DNA of 40,719 nucleotides from Porogramme epimiltina. Taxonomy: Eukaryota; Basidiomycota; Agaricomycetes; Polyporales; Polyporaceae. The first letter of the stretch is position 1, and each line of letters begins with the position of its first letter. Where the stretch lies: assembly GCA_900155495.1 (NCBI GenBank), contig FTLJ01000083.1, positions 1 through 40,719 of the forward strand, given 5' to 3'. The notes under the pieces were generated by a model. That model did no database searches, was not told where the DNA came from, and worked only from the letters and a program-made list of their open reading frames with translations. Shown here piece by piece: positions 1-13,785 of this stretch. The position numbers and the translations under genes were made by a program.

Positions 1-114
1 GCGGGAGAGGGGGTGCGGGGAAGGGGCAGGGGCAGGGGAAGAAGGGGAGGGCGTGAGGCGAGGCGGGGTAAGAGGGCGGGGGTAAACGGAGAGCGGAAGG
101 GAAAAGATTCGTAC

Positions 115-368
115 CAACGCTGGCAGGGGCGACCTTCATCACAGGTCATATGGCTCCGGCGACAGTAGAGGCAGGCATGGTTGACCTTCCTCCGTTTTGT
201 TCCTTTCTTCTTCTTTCCTGAGCCGTCGTCGGTGTCGACGTCGCCCGAGGTGCTGTTCCCGTGCTGGTCTAAGTTCTGTGCGGCTTGCTGGTGAGCGAGG
301 TCGGCGGCGAGTGCGTTCGAGCCAAGAGATGAATCGGCCGTGCCCGGGTCCGTCGCAAAGCTAGCCAT
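115..368 (-). CDS. Zn2Cys6 transcription factor, ERT1/AcuM-like, first exon only (partial)
   Basis: Only the first exon lies in the window; the donor (GTACGA) is at 114-113 and the following intron runs past the left edge. The exon encodes an Ala/Asp-rich N-terminus, a lysine-rich stretch (GKKKKGTKRRK) and the start of a binuclear zinc cluster, with HACLYCRRSHMTCDEGRPCQ followed by R and the first two bases of the next Cys codon. That spacing and the basic RRSHMTCD core closely match the ERT1/AcuM group of fungal gluconeogenesis activators, which bind promoters of PCK1/FBP1-type genes. The ATG at 368 is the first one upstream of the cluster in frame. The C-terminal part, including the PAS-like region expected for the family, is outside the window, so the subfamily call rests on about 27 residues. 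Confidence 0.72.
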
Positions 369-489
369 GGTGCTTGTGTCGGGCGCGGTCGGGGAGCAAG
401 AAACCATGTTCCCCAACCGAGGCCCATATTCATTTACGAGACGGCGGGAACGACGCTGCAATGGCTACTATCAAAGTTAATTTCACATC

Positions 490-575
490 TGCCCCATGGC
501 TGAGTTGGTTACAGCGTCCGACTGTTATTTCAAGTCGCAATCGGAAGGTCGTGAGTTCGAGCCTCACTGGGGCAG
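490..575 (+). tRNA. tRNA-Asn (anticodon GUU) with 12-nt intron
   Basis: A cloverleaf folds fully. The acceptor 5' arm 490-496 (TGCCCCA) pairs with 568-574 (TGGGGCA), and 575 is a G discriminator. The anticodon stem is 517-521 with 541-545 (TCCGA/TCGGA), and the T arm is GTGAG-TTCGAGC-CTCAC. The anticodon loop is enlarged to 19 nt. Placing the intron at the canonical 37/38 position (528-539) leaves a normal 7-nt loop with anticodon GTT at 524-526. The mature length is 74 nt. CCA is not encoded, as expected for a nuclear eukaryotic tRNA. A-box and B-box sequences are in the expected places and T runs follow. Confidence 0.93.
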
Positions 576-579
576 CTTC

Positions 580-590
580 TTTTGCATTTT
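580..590 (+). terminator. RNA polymerase III T-run terminator of tRNA-Asn
   Basis: Two T4 tracts (580-583 and 587-590) start five bases after the tRNA 3' end, as expected for Pol III termination. Confidence 0.7.
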
Positions 591-1024
591 CCGTGAACAA
601 TCGTGGGCTTGTTCTAATGCCCTTTTAGTTTGATGCTGAGAGATTAGGTGAAGAATCTGTTTCAGCTTGGTGACATTAGCGCCCAGCCAAAGTCCTCGAG
701 TAAAAGAGGTTTATGGCGCACCGCACACGGGTTGAGATAAGATGGGAACAATAGAGATACGAGAAAGTCGTAGTGAGATACAAGTACACGGATGGAGTCT
801 GCTAGGTACAGATGAAGCGGGAGAAACTACGGTAATAGTAGGCCACGGCGGCACATGGAGCTGCAGGGCAAGTATAGTACAGAGATATCGAGGGAGATGG
901 TATGTCGCTTGTGGGTTTATATGAAGAAGTCGCTCGAGAGCGAACGGAAACGTCCGCTCTGTGCGACCATAACGTCTAGCCTGAACGTCCTCAAGGAACT
1001 CGGTCCACCCCACCACGTGTATGC
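591..1024. other. Intergenic, tRNA-Asn to GH1 3' end
   Basis: AT-richer than its surroundings. No supportable gene was seen; short open frames here lack family resemblance and splice logic. It should hold the 3' UTR of the leftward GH1 gene. Confidence 0.5.
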
Positions 1025-5373
<4,349 letters not shown>

Positions 5374-6915
5374 ATGCACTCCACCAGACGTCTCGCCGTT
5401 CTGGGCGCAGGAATCTTCGCAAGAGAAAGTGAGTGTCGGGCGTCCCACCTCGAGGTACCTCCGGAGATTCACCCGCACCCGCGATCTCGCGCCCGATCGC
5501 CCTCAATCAGACCATCTCCCTGCTCTCGCCACCCTTGGGCCCGTCGTCCAGCTCGTCGCCGTCTACTCGCGCTCCGAAAAGAGCTCTTCTGCGTTCGCCC
5601 AGGACGTCAAGGAGACCTTCAAGCTCGAGAGCCCGCCCGACGTCTACCATGACGAGGACCCGGCCGTGTCGCTCGACGTGCTCCTCGCCCGCGAGGACCT
5701 CGACGCGGTCATCGTTGTCCTCCCGATCACGGCCCAGCCCGCAATCATCCTCAAGGCTCTCGCCGCGGGGAAACATGTCCTGAGCGAGAAGCCCGTCGCG
5801 CCCGACGTCGAGCGCGGCCGGGCGCTCATCCGCGAGTACGAGGCCAAGTACAAGCCCAAGGGCCTAGTCTGGCGCGTCGCGGAGAACTTCGAGGCGGAGC
5901 CAGGCTACCATGCTGCGCGCAAGGCCATCCAGGACGGCCGCATCGGCAAGGTCACGTTCTTCAACGCGCGTTCTGTGAACTGGATGGACGAGGACTCCAA
6001 GTGGTACAAGACCCCATGGCGCACCGTGCCCGACGTGAGTCGCATCTCGCAATAGCACGACAGTTCAAGCTCTTACGTGGCGTCCCCCCCTCGTGCCCCG
6101 GCACATGCGCTGCCCGAATCGTTGGATGTCGCAGTATCAAGGCGGTTTCCTGGTATGTCTTCGTTCGCCCTGAAGGGAGATGCCGTTAGTTGCGTGCCTG
6201 ACCAGTCCTCCTGCCCCGCACCTTCCAGCTCGACGGAGGTGTCGTAAGTCGCCGCCGCAATTCCGCCCCGCCCATTCGCTCACGCATCCTTCTCCGCTCG
6301 CATCCCCCACCCTCGCGTATCACACCGTAATCCCGCGGCGCACCCCGGCGCTCTCACCACCTGCACCGTCACCCCCCTCTTCTCGGTCCCGCTCAATCCG
6401 CTTCACACCTGGCATAGCACACAATCGCAGCCCTGCGCATTATCCTCCCGAGCGCGTTCGCGAGCCTCTCCGCGCACGCCTCGCTCGCCAAGGACATCCT
6501 CCCGCCGCACGACACGATCAACGCGATCGTGCGCACCGGCGACGGCGCGCACGGGCTCGTCGAGCTCACGTGGGGCGCGCCCGTCCCCTCGCGCGTCGCC
6601 GGCGCCCACAACGCGCTCTCCGTGACCGGCACCGACGGCTGGCTCGACATCACGCGCGCGGGCGGCGCGATCCGCGTCGCGGTGCACACCGCCGTGCGCG
6701 ACGAGCACGGGAAGCAGGTCGGGGAGACGGAGGAGGTCGTCGAGGAGCGCGAGGTCGGCGTGCAGGGCGAGATCCGGAGCTTCCTCGACGCGCTCGACGG
6801 GAGCGACGACGGGAAGGATGGGCCGCGGGGCACGCTCGTCGACGTTGCGTTCATCGAGGCTGCGCTGAATAGCGATGGGGCGCCCGTCGACTTGGTGAAG
6901 CTCGCGCAGGTGTGA
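5374..6915 (+). CDS. Gfo/Idh/MocA-family NAD(P)-dependent oxidoreductase
   Basis: Five exons: 5374-5428, 5511-6034, 6135-6152, 6229-6243, 6418-6915 (369 aa, the usual family size). The N-terminal Rossmann fold begins LAVLGAGIFARENH (GxGxxA dinucleotide loop), with the acidic/basic switch region around VYSRSEK. The conserved EKPVA motif (Lys112) and the LDGGVHTIAAL segment of the C-terminal alpha/beta domain are both present. Exons 3 and 4 are very small (18 and 15 nt) but restore an uninterrupted family match. Members oxidise or reduce sugars, inositols or related polyols; the substrate cannot be read from the sequence. No targeting signal is evident. It is divergent from the GH1 gene, which would fit carbohydrate use, but that is only inference. 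Confidence 0.9.
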
Positions 6916-8618
6916 CGACCGGTCGCGATGCGGAGAGCGTTTGAGGGGGCTGGGGATACCACGGCGAGAAGATCTGTCGCGGTCGGAAGTTCGATATGAT
7001 TGTATTACCACTGCCAATGCATTTGGCCCCCTGCAATTTGTGGAAGCGGTCAGCAGCACAAGGAACTTGCTAGTCAGAATCGCGTTGCTGCGCACCACTT
7101 AGGCGCATCAGACGACTTTCTGCCTCAGTATCTGCACCACGCGCCCCCCCCCCCCCCTTGTATCCATCGCGGCACGGCGATCTCAAGGGGGAACCACCGA
7201 CGGCAAGGCGGGGGCCCTTCCCATACCCATACCCTCCACAAACCCAAATACCGTCGGGAGCGCGCGCTCGGGCGCATTACGGCAACCACCCCGCCCCGCC
7301 CAGAAGGAAGCCGCGAAGCGCGCGAATTCTTCGGCGAATCCGCCAGGAGGCCCTCCCCCCCCCCTTCCCCCTCTCCCCCCGGCGATCCGCGCGCACCGCG
7401 CCGTCCCCCAGCCCTGGCGCGAGCTCGCCTGGCGCAGACGCGGCGTGCCGCGGGGGCCCCAGGATAGGGCGCTGGCCCTGGGCGCGCGGGGAACGTTCGC
7501 ACGCGTCATGCGTGCTCGGGATCGCGCGAGGAGTGTGTGCTGCACACTGCGACGGCGCCCGGTAGAAGTGCGACGAGCATGCTTGCGGGGGCGAGTCTCG
7601 GGATTCAAGCGGGCGGAGAAAGCGGGAGCTAGGAGCGCGGAACGGCGCGGTCGTCGCGGGTGCCGACGTCGACAGCACCCTCGACGACCGCGTCGGCATC
7701 CGCGGCGACGTCAAAGTAGCTTCATGAGCTCTTGGCCTACGAGCGCGGGGCGTGCGAGAACACTCGCTCTGAGCTGCCGTCATCCACGCGCGCACTATGG
7801 CATGCAGGACGGCTCGACGGGGCTAGCACCGCGAAGCAGTGGCGCAAGCTTCACATCAAGAAGTGGGCGCGCGAGTTCCAGGGAAAGGGGAGAAGCCCGA
7901 CGGGATCGTCGCGCGCCCGATATACGCAGCGCGGCGGGAGCGGTGCTGCACGATAAGTGCCAGCAGCAGCAGCAACGCTCTCGCGCTCGCATCGGGAAAG
8001 GAAGGGCGAGGGGCCAGGACGCGCGGAAACGCCGAACGCAGCGATAATATGGGAATATGGGAGCATACCGCTACGCTGGGGAGGCGGTAGCTTGGATCGC
8101 CGCGCGGTCGCACGGGGTGCTGCGTCCGCTCTGTGGCGGCCCCGCGGAGGACGTAAGGTGGCGGCGGCCCAGCGAGGTGGGTCCACATTGGTGACGGTGT
8201 ACCGTGTACGCGCACGTCGAACGCGATGAGCGACGGTTAAAGGGAGCGAGTTCAGTGGACGGGGCGCACCGTCTGTGTTAATCGCAGGGTCGTGCGCAGC
8301 AGGAGTGTGGGACGGCCGCGCGCCGGAGAAATGAGCGACCATGAGCACTTAGTGGAGGGTGGGAGAGGGTAGCGATACTGTGCGCCCGCGTTGGCGGGAA
8401 CGCCGAGAGAAGCTCACAAGCAGGCCAGGTGATGTGAGGACTGGTATGTGTGCCTTGCGCTCTACCCTCACTAACACATGATAACCTGAATGGTTCCTGA
8501 TCTTGAGCATCTTTTTCAGTGAGAAGAGTTGCGGTCTTCAGGCACATTAGAGACTTTGCGCGCAGCGCAGGGCGCCGAGATATACTTCGCAGGAGCAGCA
8601 AAACGCAAAGCAGGTGCA
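6916..8618. other. GC-rich gene-poor stretch between convergent genes
   Basis: 1.7 kb between the 3' ends of the oxidoreductase and PEX3. It holds a run of 14 C at 7144-7157 and further C tracts near 7357-7380. Several open frames overlap on both strands, but none shows a family match, splice-supported extension or consistent frame. I see no gene that I can support; a long non-coding RNA or decayed gene cannot be excluded. Confidence 0.45.
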
Positions 8619-10589
8619 TTACCGAAAGCGATCCTCGTAACTGGTATAAATAATCGCCGAGAGCGCCGCGACTTCCCGCATATCCGCCAAACCCTAAACG
8701 CGCCGGTGAATCAAGCCAACACGGGAGGGGTCAGTAATGGTTGCGAGGTACACACGTGAACCCAGGAAAAACGGAAATGAACGTACGTCGACAAGCTCGT
8801 TCGGCAGCCCCTCGAGCGCCAAATGACACCATCGTGCGAGCCCTGGGAGCATGGCTGCCAGTCGCTCACGGGGCTCCTGGACTCCGAGGAGAAGGTCGTC
8901 CTGGTCGTGGTACGAGCCAAAAACGTGCTTCTCCACACCCTGGAACAGGACGTCCGTTGCGCGATCCAGGCAAATCTCCAGGACGTGCTCAAAGGACCCA
9001 GACGCGATGTGATTGCGTGTTTCCACCAAGAACGAGTCGAAGGTGGAGTCGGGTGCTGTTGCGAGCCAGTTCGGGATGCCGCCTTGAGTGAGAACGTGCT
9101 GGAGTGTTTCTGGTGTTGGGGGCAGTAAAGTTGACATAAAGCTTTCATAGGAGCACAGTGAGGTAGAATCGTAGAGGAAGTTTTGAGAGGAGCGCACTTT
9201 ATTCTCCGTTCTTTGCCCTCGAATGTGACCTCATACTCGACTCTGCGCCGAACATCGCTTATGAGGCGATGTAGATCCGCAGCACTGAGCTTCGTCTTCA
9301 AAGACACGCTATAATGAGGTTAGAATCAGACGTAGAAGGACGTGTTCTAGTGACATACCCTTCAAAGACCTCCTCGACGCCGCGTCGTACACGTTCTCCA
9401 ACGTCTTTCCATCCTACATGAAGGATCCACCAGCTGAGCGTGAGGTACTTGCGTTCAGTTTCTTCGCTGACGTTCTCGGATTCCTCGAACTCGTCTGTCT
9501 CTGGGTCGTCCAGGCTTCGGTCTCCCCAAAAGAGTGAATACACGGAGGTATTATACTGCATCTGTTCCCGGATGCGCTCATCGCGCTCCTGTTGGATCAT
9601 GGATTGTATGTACTTGGAACGGCCGAGGACATTGAGCTGGATATGGGTGAAGAGGGAAAGTAGGGTGATTGAGTAGAGTACAGTTAATGTCCGCGTAAAC
9701 GCTGTAAGGACGGTGAACATATGTCTGGACGGAGCGCGCGCATACACGTACTTAATATTTTGACCTCCCTCCAGAGCTCCGCCTTGCTCCTTGTCGTGGC
9801 ACTCAGCGCCGCGAGATGGCTATTCGGGGAAGCCTTAAGGAGATGAGGTCATAGGGCCCACCGGTTGATTGAAGGGACTCACCGAAGGGACAGACGGGCC
9901 GGGCGCGGAAGAACTCGAAGCGGAGCTCGTTGTGAGCATCGAGTCCGAGAGGTCCGCGGCCATGCTCGACCGCGAGGAGTCGGAGGTTCCACCGCCAGCC
10001 GGAGCCGGAGAGACCGCGGAGACCTGGGAGGACCCCATGGACGAGAATTGGTCCACCCATGACGTTGACGACGCTGACATTTCTGTGGGCACGGCGTCGG
10101 ATGCGACGGACACAGAACCATTGTCGGAGCGGCCGTCTGCTTCCTGAATGCGCACGCCGACGTCGACGCTGGAGGTGGCACTGGACTCGGAGGGTGCTGT
10201 GGGGTGCTGGAGTTCAACGCGGGCTTTAGGGGCCTTAGAGGAGAAAGACTGGAGCTCCTGGGTGACACCTTCTACATCCATGCCTTGCAAGATGTGGGGG
10301 CCGAGGGTGGGGAGGAGGGCCATGACCGTAAAGGAGATGTCTTGTTGGTTCTGCTCGAATCGTCGCCGGAGGCTGGGTTCACCCCGACATACATTGAGAA
10401 GTTGCAGCAAGAATTTTATGAAAAGACACACTTGTCTTGGGAGGCCCGCTCCTGAAGGAGGGACACACGAACATCCTCTAGCCGCTGCGAGACATACCGA
10501 CCGACGAGGTACGCGCCGCCGACATACCCCGCCGCCTTGGAGAAACCGCGCCGCCGCTCATGAAAGTAGCTTCCGAGGGCATGAAACAT
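8619..10589 (-). CDS. PEX3: Peroxin-3 (Pex3), peroxisome membrane biogenesis factor
   Basis: Seven exons: 10432-10589, 9883-10372, 9752-9833, 9359-9701, 9198-9308, 8787-9141, 8619-8693 (537 aa). Pex3 sits in the peroxisome/ER membrane and docks Pex19 to insert peroxisomal membrane proteins. The N-terminus has the basic segment FHERRRGF followed by a single span (AAGYVGGAYLVGRYV). Then come RRRFEQNQQDISFTVMALLP, the conserved KAELWREVKILTFTRTLT block and the C-terminal PPTPETLQHVLTQGG region ending in ALSAIIYTSYEDRFR. Residues of roughly 100-215 form a Ser/Ala-rich low-complexity insert that makes the protein longer than the usual ~370-450 residues. I chose ATG 10589 because it starts directly before the membrane anchor. 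An upstream in-frame ATG at 10709 would add 40 residues and mask it. Divergent from the next gene over 182 bp. Confidence 0.93.
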
Positions 10590-10771
10590 GCCGGAGAGGT
10601 GGGTGCATGCAAGCAAGGAGAGTGCGCGTCCTCGGAGTCGCCGCCGGGACAGCGACGCGGGGCGTGCTCGACGTCCGCTCGACCCCGGCCCACTAGCCGG
10701 CGCTGCCAAACACGTGCTCCTGCTGGCGTCCTCTCCTCAACCTTTCCTTCCACCATCATCCCCGACTTACC
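10590..10771. promoter_or_regulatory. Short bidirectional promoter, PEX3 / 82-aa protein
   Basis: Only 182 bp separate two divergent start codons. It contains CT-rich tracts just upstream of the rightward ATG. The two genes probably share promoter elements. Confidence 0.5.
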
Positions 10772-11286
10772 ATGGTGCGTCTCTCCTCTCCCAGGCCACT
10801 GTGTGCCACTCTGTGCGGGACCTTACGTTCATGACATAGGGCGGCGGAGCGAGATATCCCTACCCCAAGCAGGTCTGGTCGCCAGCTGGTGCGTCTCCTT
10901 CCCACACCTCCTGCAGCAACTATGTGTCCTCGCAGAGAGGCATGTGTTGACACTTGTGGGTTTTCAAAGGTGGCTGGTGGACCCGCCCCGCGAACTGGAA
11001 GTCCAACACCGCGATCGCGTTCGCAGGAATCTTCGCAGTTGCGTATGGAGTTTTCACCGTCAGCGCCGACAAGGAGGTGCGTACACGCCATTTACCACAC
11101 TCTGGTCGTGCCCTGAGACACACGCCGGTCACCCGTAGCGGAGGATTGTGGAACCCGTCAGACCGATCCCCTCAATGAAGGTGCGTCACCCTCCCGGCTT
11201 CCCCCGTAGGTCTCTCAGCTCAAAACGCCGTTGGGTAGTGGGCAACGCAGTACAAGGAACGGAACGAGACGGCGTCATCATCATAG
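10772..11286 (+). CDS. Small single-span membrane protein, 82 aa, conserved-looking
   Basis: Five exons: 10772-10774, 10840-10888, 10970-11076, 11139-11180, 11239-11286. The first exon is only the ATG, set in a strong context (ACCATGG). Splicing yields MGGGARYPYPKQVWSPAGGW, then WTRPANWKSNTA, a hydrophobic span (IAFAGIFAVAYGVFTV), SADKERRIVEPVRPIPSMKW and a polar end finishing ETASSS. The layout, a Gly/Pro/aromatic N-terminus, one membrane span and a short charged tail with a PS-M-W motif, resembles small inner-membrane mitochondrial proteins such as accessory subunits of respiratory complexes. I do not recognise the exact family. All four introns are short, with clean GT/AG ends. Confidence 0.82.
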
Positions 11287-12081
11287 AGTACAGCGTCGCG
11301 TTATACAGCATGTCCCTCGTTCTCCCAACATGAATCGTCGTGTGCTGATTCAACCATGCCTGCTCCAAACACGTTCCCGGCCGTCTCCCGGTCTCACACC
11401 TCGCCTAAAGCACGAAGTTCTCGAACGTAGAGCGCCTTACTGAATGTTGAGTCTTCATTGAACCTCGAGTGCGCCTTTCAACTTCCGGCCTTTCGCCGCG
11501 GGTCTCCATATGCATCCCTATCCCGTTTCCCCTCTTCCTTAGAAGCCCATCGCGTATCCAAACCCATTAGGAGCATAATGCCGTGCCCATTGTGCTCTGC
11601 CAAGCCAGTAGACATGATATTCCCGTGTGTTGTCGTGTTCCTCGGAGAAACCTCCAGGTCGCGCCCTCTCGCCTTGTACGAGACATCGGTGCGTCCTCTA
11701 ATAGAGCCTATCGCTTGTGTGCTCAACCACGATGTGCAGGGGTCTAGTCTATCGTATTATTCCGACGGTTCTCCGGGAGGCCATGGGCTAGTCCGAGATG
11801 CGCATGACCTAGCGTCAGGATATTCAATGGCAGAAGTGCGAGGGCCATGTCAGACCCCTCCCTCAAGTTTGGAGTGGCTGAGTAACAGTCTTCCTGTAAT
11901 ATGAAGGACTCTCCCTTTGACCCGCGTGAAGCCGCGGGTAATGTAATGCGATGCTACGTTATCTCCCGTGTTTCTCCATCATGACTATCAAGATATTAAA
12001 CCATGCATCGGATTCTCTGTTGACTAAATATTAGATGTCTTCTATAGTTGAACCTTCTATCCCAGCGGCTCGTGTCAACTT
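11287..12081. other. Intergenic region between convergent genes
   Basis: 795 bp, close to 50% GC and clearly more AT-rich than the genes on either side. It should hold both 3' UTRs. One rightward open frame (11458-11904) spans it but has no recognisable features. I see nothing else. Confidence 0.4.
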
Positions 12082-12842
12082 TCAGCCCGAAGTCTGAAGC
12101 ACCGCCTTTGCGTAGGACATCGTCGCGACCCGAACTGGAGCCTCGCCGGCGGCTTCCACCTCCTCCCAATCGTCCACTTCCATCTCCTCGCAGTGAAGCT
12201 CCCTCTCGTCCTCCAAAGCGATCACTCGAGGAACGGTATCTACGATCTCGAACTCCTTCGCAGGACCTGTCAGAGAAAAACAACCGTGATCAGGCCGCGC
12301 GCTTCATGCCGCACAGCGCAACCACACACCTCGCGGCTTCGCCATCTTCGCAATGTCCAGAAGGCTCACCTCCACCCTCCCTTCACCGCCCCACACCGCC
12401 TCGCACCCGTCTACAGCCCCTGCCGCCTCTCGCTCCCATTCATCCTCCGAGTCCTCGCCATAGCCCCTGTCGGCGTGCACGAACGCGTCGGAAACCCACG
12501 CGTCCCTGCCCGAGTTACGTCCAGCACCGCGACGCGTCGCCGGGCGTGTCCAGCGCCACATGGGGCGTGGAGACCGGCTTTCCCGCCACCACCACTTCTC
12601 GGGGTGCGCTTCTTCCCACCTAATCGCCTCGGCCCGGATCACCTCCTACGTGGCGGCGAAGAGTAAAGTCGTCAGCGAGCATTCGTGGATGATGCGGCAC
12701 GCGGAACACCGCATGGGCTTACCACAGGCAGGTTGGGGTTGAGCTCGCTGGTCGACCCAAGCACGACCTTGGTCGGGGTGCGCTCGCCGCGGTTGAGGGG
12801 ACGCACGACGATCCTCGAGCTACGCTTGTTGCGGGGCGCCAT
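12082..12842 (-). CDS. Unrecognised acidic protein, 206 aa
   Basis: Three exons: 12723-12842, 12330-12645, 12082-12266. The N-terminus is basic (MAPRNKRSSRIVVRPLNRGE). The centre is Trp/Arg-rich (HPEKWWWRES, PMWRWTRP) and followed by an acidic stretch (GYGEDSEDEWERE). The C-terminal third is strongly acidic (HCEEMEVDDWEEVEAAGE) and ends with SYAKAVLQTSG. The frame of exon 3 was chosen from the splice phase; the alternative frame on the same strand is Arg/Gly-rich but cannot be joined to exon 2. No domain was recognised. The charge pattern suggests a nuclear or RNA/chromatin-associated role, but this is only a guess. Confidence 0.72.
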
Positions 12843-13785
12843 TCTGAGAACGAGATAGGCAACGGTGGTGAGACAAACCAGAGGGTGGTATGAGGTGGGG
12901 TGCAGGGGGGGACGTTCCCTCTCAGTGAAGTGAGGTGAGTCGTCGGACCTTACTAGAGCCACGGTGGGGGTTTATATGCCGTTCGTGACCAGGTTGATCT
13001 GACTCGATCCTCGTCGCGCGAGGACACCGGTACTCCGCCTACTATCCGACCTGACAGGCGAAGCCGCTTGACTTGTCGAAGTGTCGCACCACCATACTGC
13101 CACCATGCTGTTCGAGCGAAAATTCCGCGTGCTCCACTGGGGCCGTTCAAAGCTGGCCGTAGGACGTAGCTAGCCGTAGCACCATAGCACGCAGCTAGCT
13201 TCAGCGAGTGCCACAGGTGGCTACAGGGATTGGCGGTTACGTGCTACGGTGCTACGGGCCGCTGCGAGCTACGGCCAGCTTTGAACGGCCCTACTGGTGT
13301 ATATGGTTTCGCGAGCGTCCTCGGGTGTGCACCTCGCCTTTCGGCTCCGCGTGCGTTCATCATCTTTAAAATCTATAGGAGAACTTATAGGGACAGTCCA
13401 GCGAGTTCAGCGAAGGCATTGTTCACGAGTCAGGCAATCCGAGACGGGTTTGCTTATAAAGGTTTAGCTATGAAGTAGTTGAATGTTTATGGGTGTTATT
13501 TGTGGATAGAAGAATGGGTATGCACCGCCGCCTGCCAGTGCAAATGCTCGCGAGTCTGCCTCCTCATAGCTTCTTTACCTCCGTAATACCCCTGTTCCTC
13601 TACCCCCTTGTGCCTTGGCCCCTTCATAACCTGAACCCCTTCACCTGATGCCCTCGTACCCCAACACTCCTACACTCCTCCTCTCGCCAGCCGCACGCAA
13701 GCCCTGTTATCCCACAAGGTGGGATTTGCCCTTGCCTGCTACTGAATCCATTATTAACGTGAGAATCTGCAGGCTTTTATTAATC
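12843..13785. other. Divergent intergenic region with inserted repeat element
   Basis: 943 bp between the acidic-protein start and the HET-domain start, containing both promoters and the 152 bp inverted-repeat element described separately. The part from 13380 on is AT-rich and pyrimidine-rich near 13560-13680. An in-frame upstream ATG at 13648 could extend the HET protein by 46 residues. Confidence 0.45.
13140..13291. mobile_element. MITE-like terminal inverted repeat element, 152 bp
   Basis: The ends are a perfect 23 bp inverted repeat (13140-13162 and 13269-13291, GGGCCGTTCAAAGCTGGCC followed by GTAG). A second, inner block is also inverted at exactly symmetric distance: 13174-13191 against 13240-13257, 17 of 18 bases matching. 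The whole element can fold into a long hairpin. The immediate flanks are CACTG (13135-13139) and TACTG (13292-13296), an imperfect 5 bp match that may be a target-site duplication. There is no coding capacity. These properties fit a non-autonomous DNA transposon (MITE), but the superfamily is not identifiable. Confidence 0.62.

Noticed and set aside
7183..7795. Overlapping leftward open frames of 140-170 codons in the GC-rich spacer
   Set aside because: GC-rich DNA lacks stop codons; the frames are Arg/Pro/Ala-rich with no domain, and both strands are equally open.
11458..11904. 148-codon rightward open frame in the spacer between the 82-aa protein and the acidic protein
   Set aside because: No recognisable motif, atypical composition, no splice-supported extension, and lower GC than nearby genes; more likely chance.
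11996..12283. Arg/Gly-rich leftward frame (DRRYRSSSDRFGG) resembling an RNA-binding RGG tail
   Set aside because: It overlaps the acidic frame that is the only one compatible with the splice phase from exon 2 of the acidic-protein gene.
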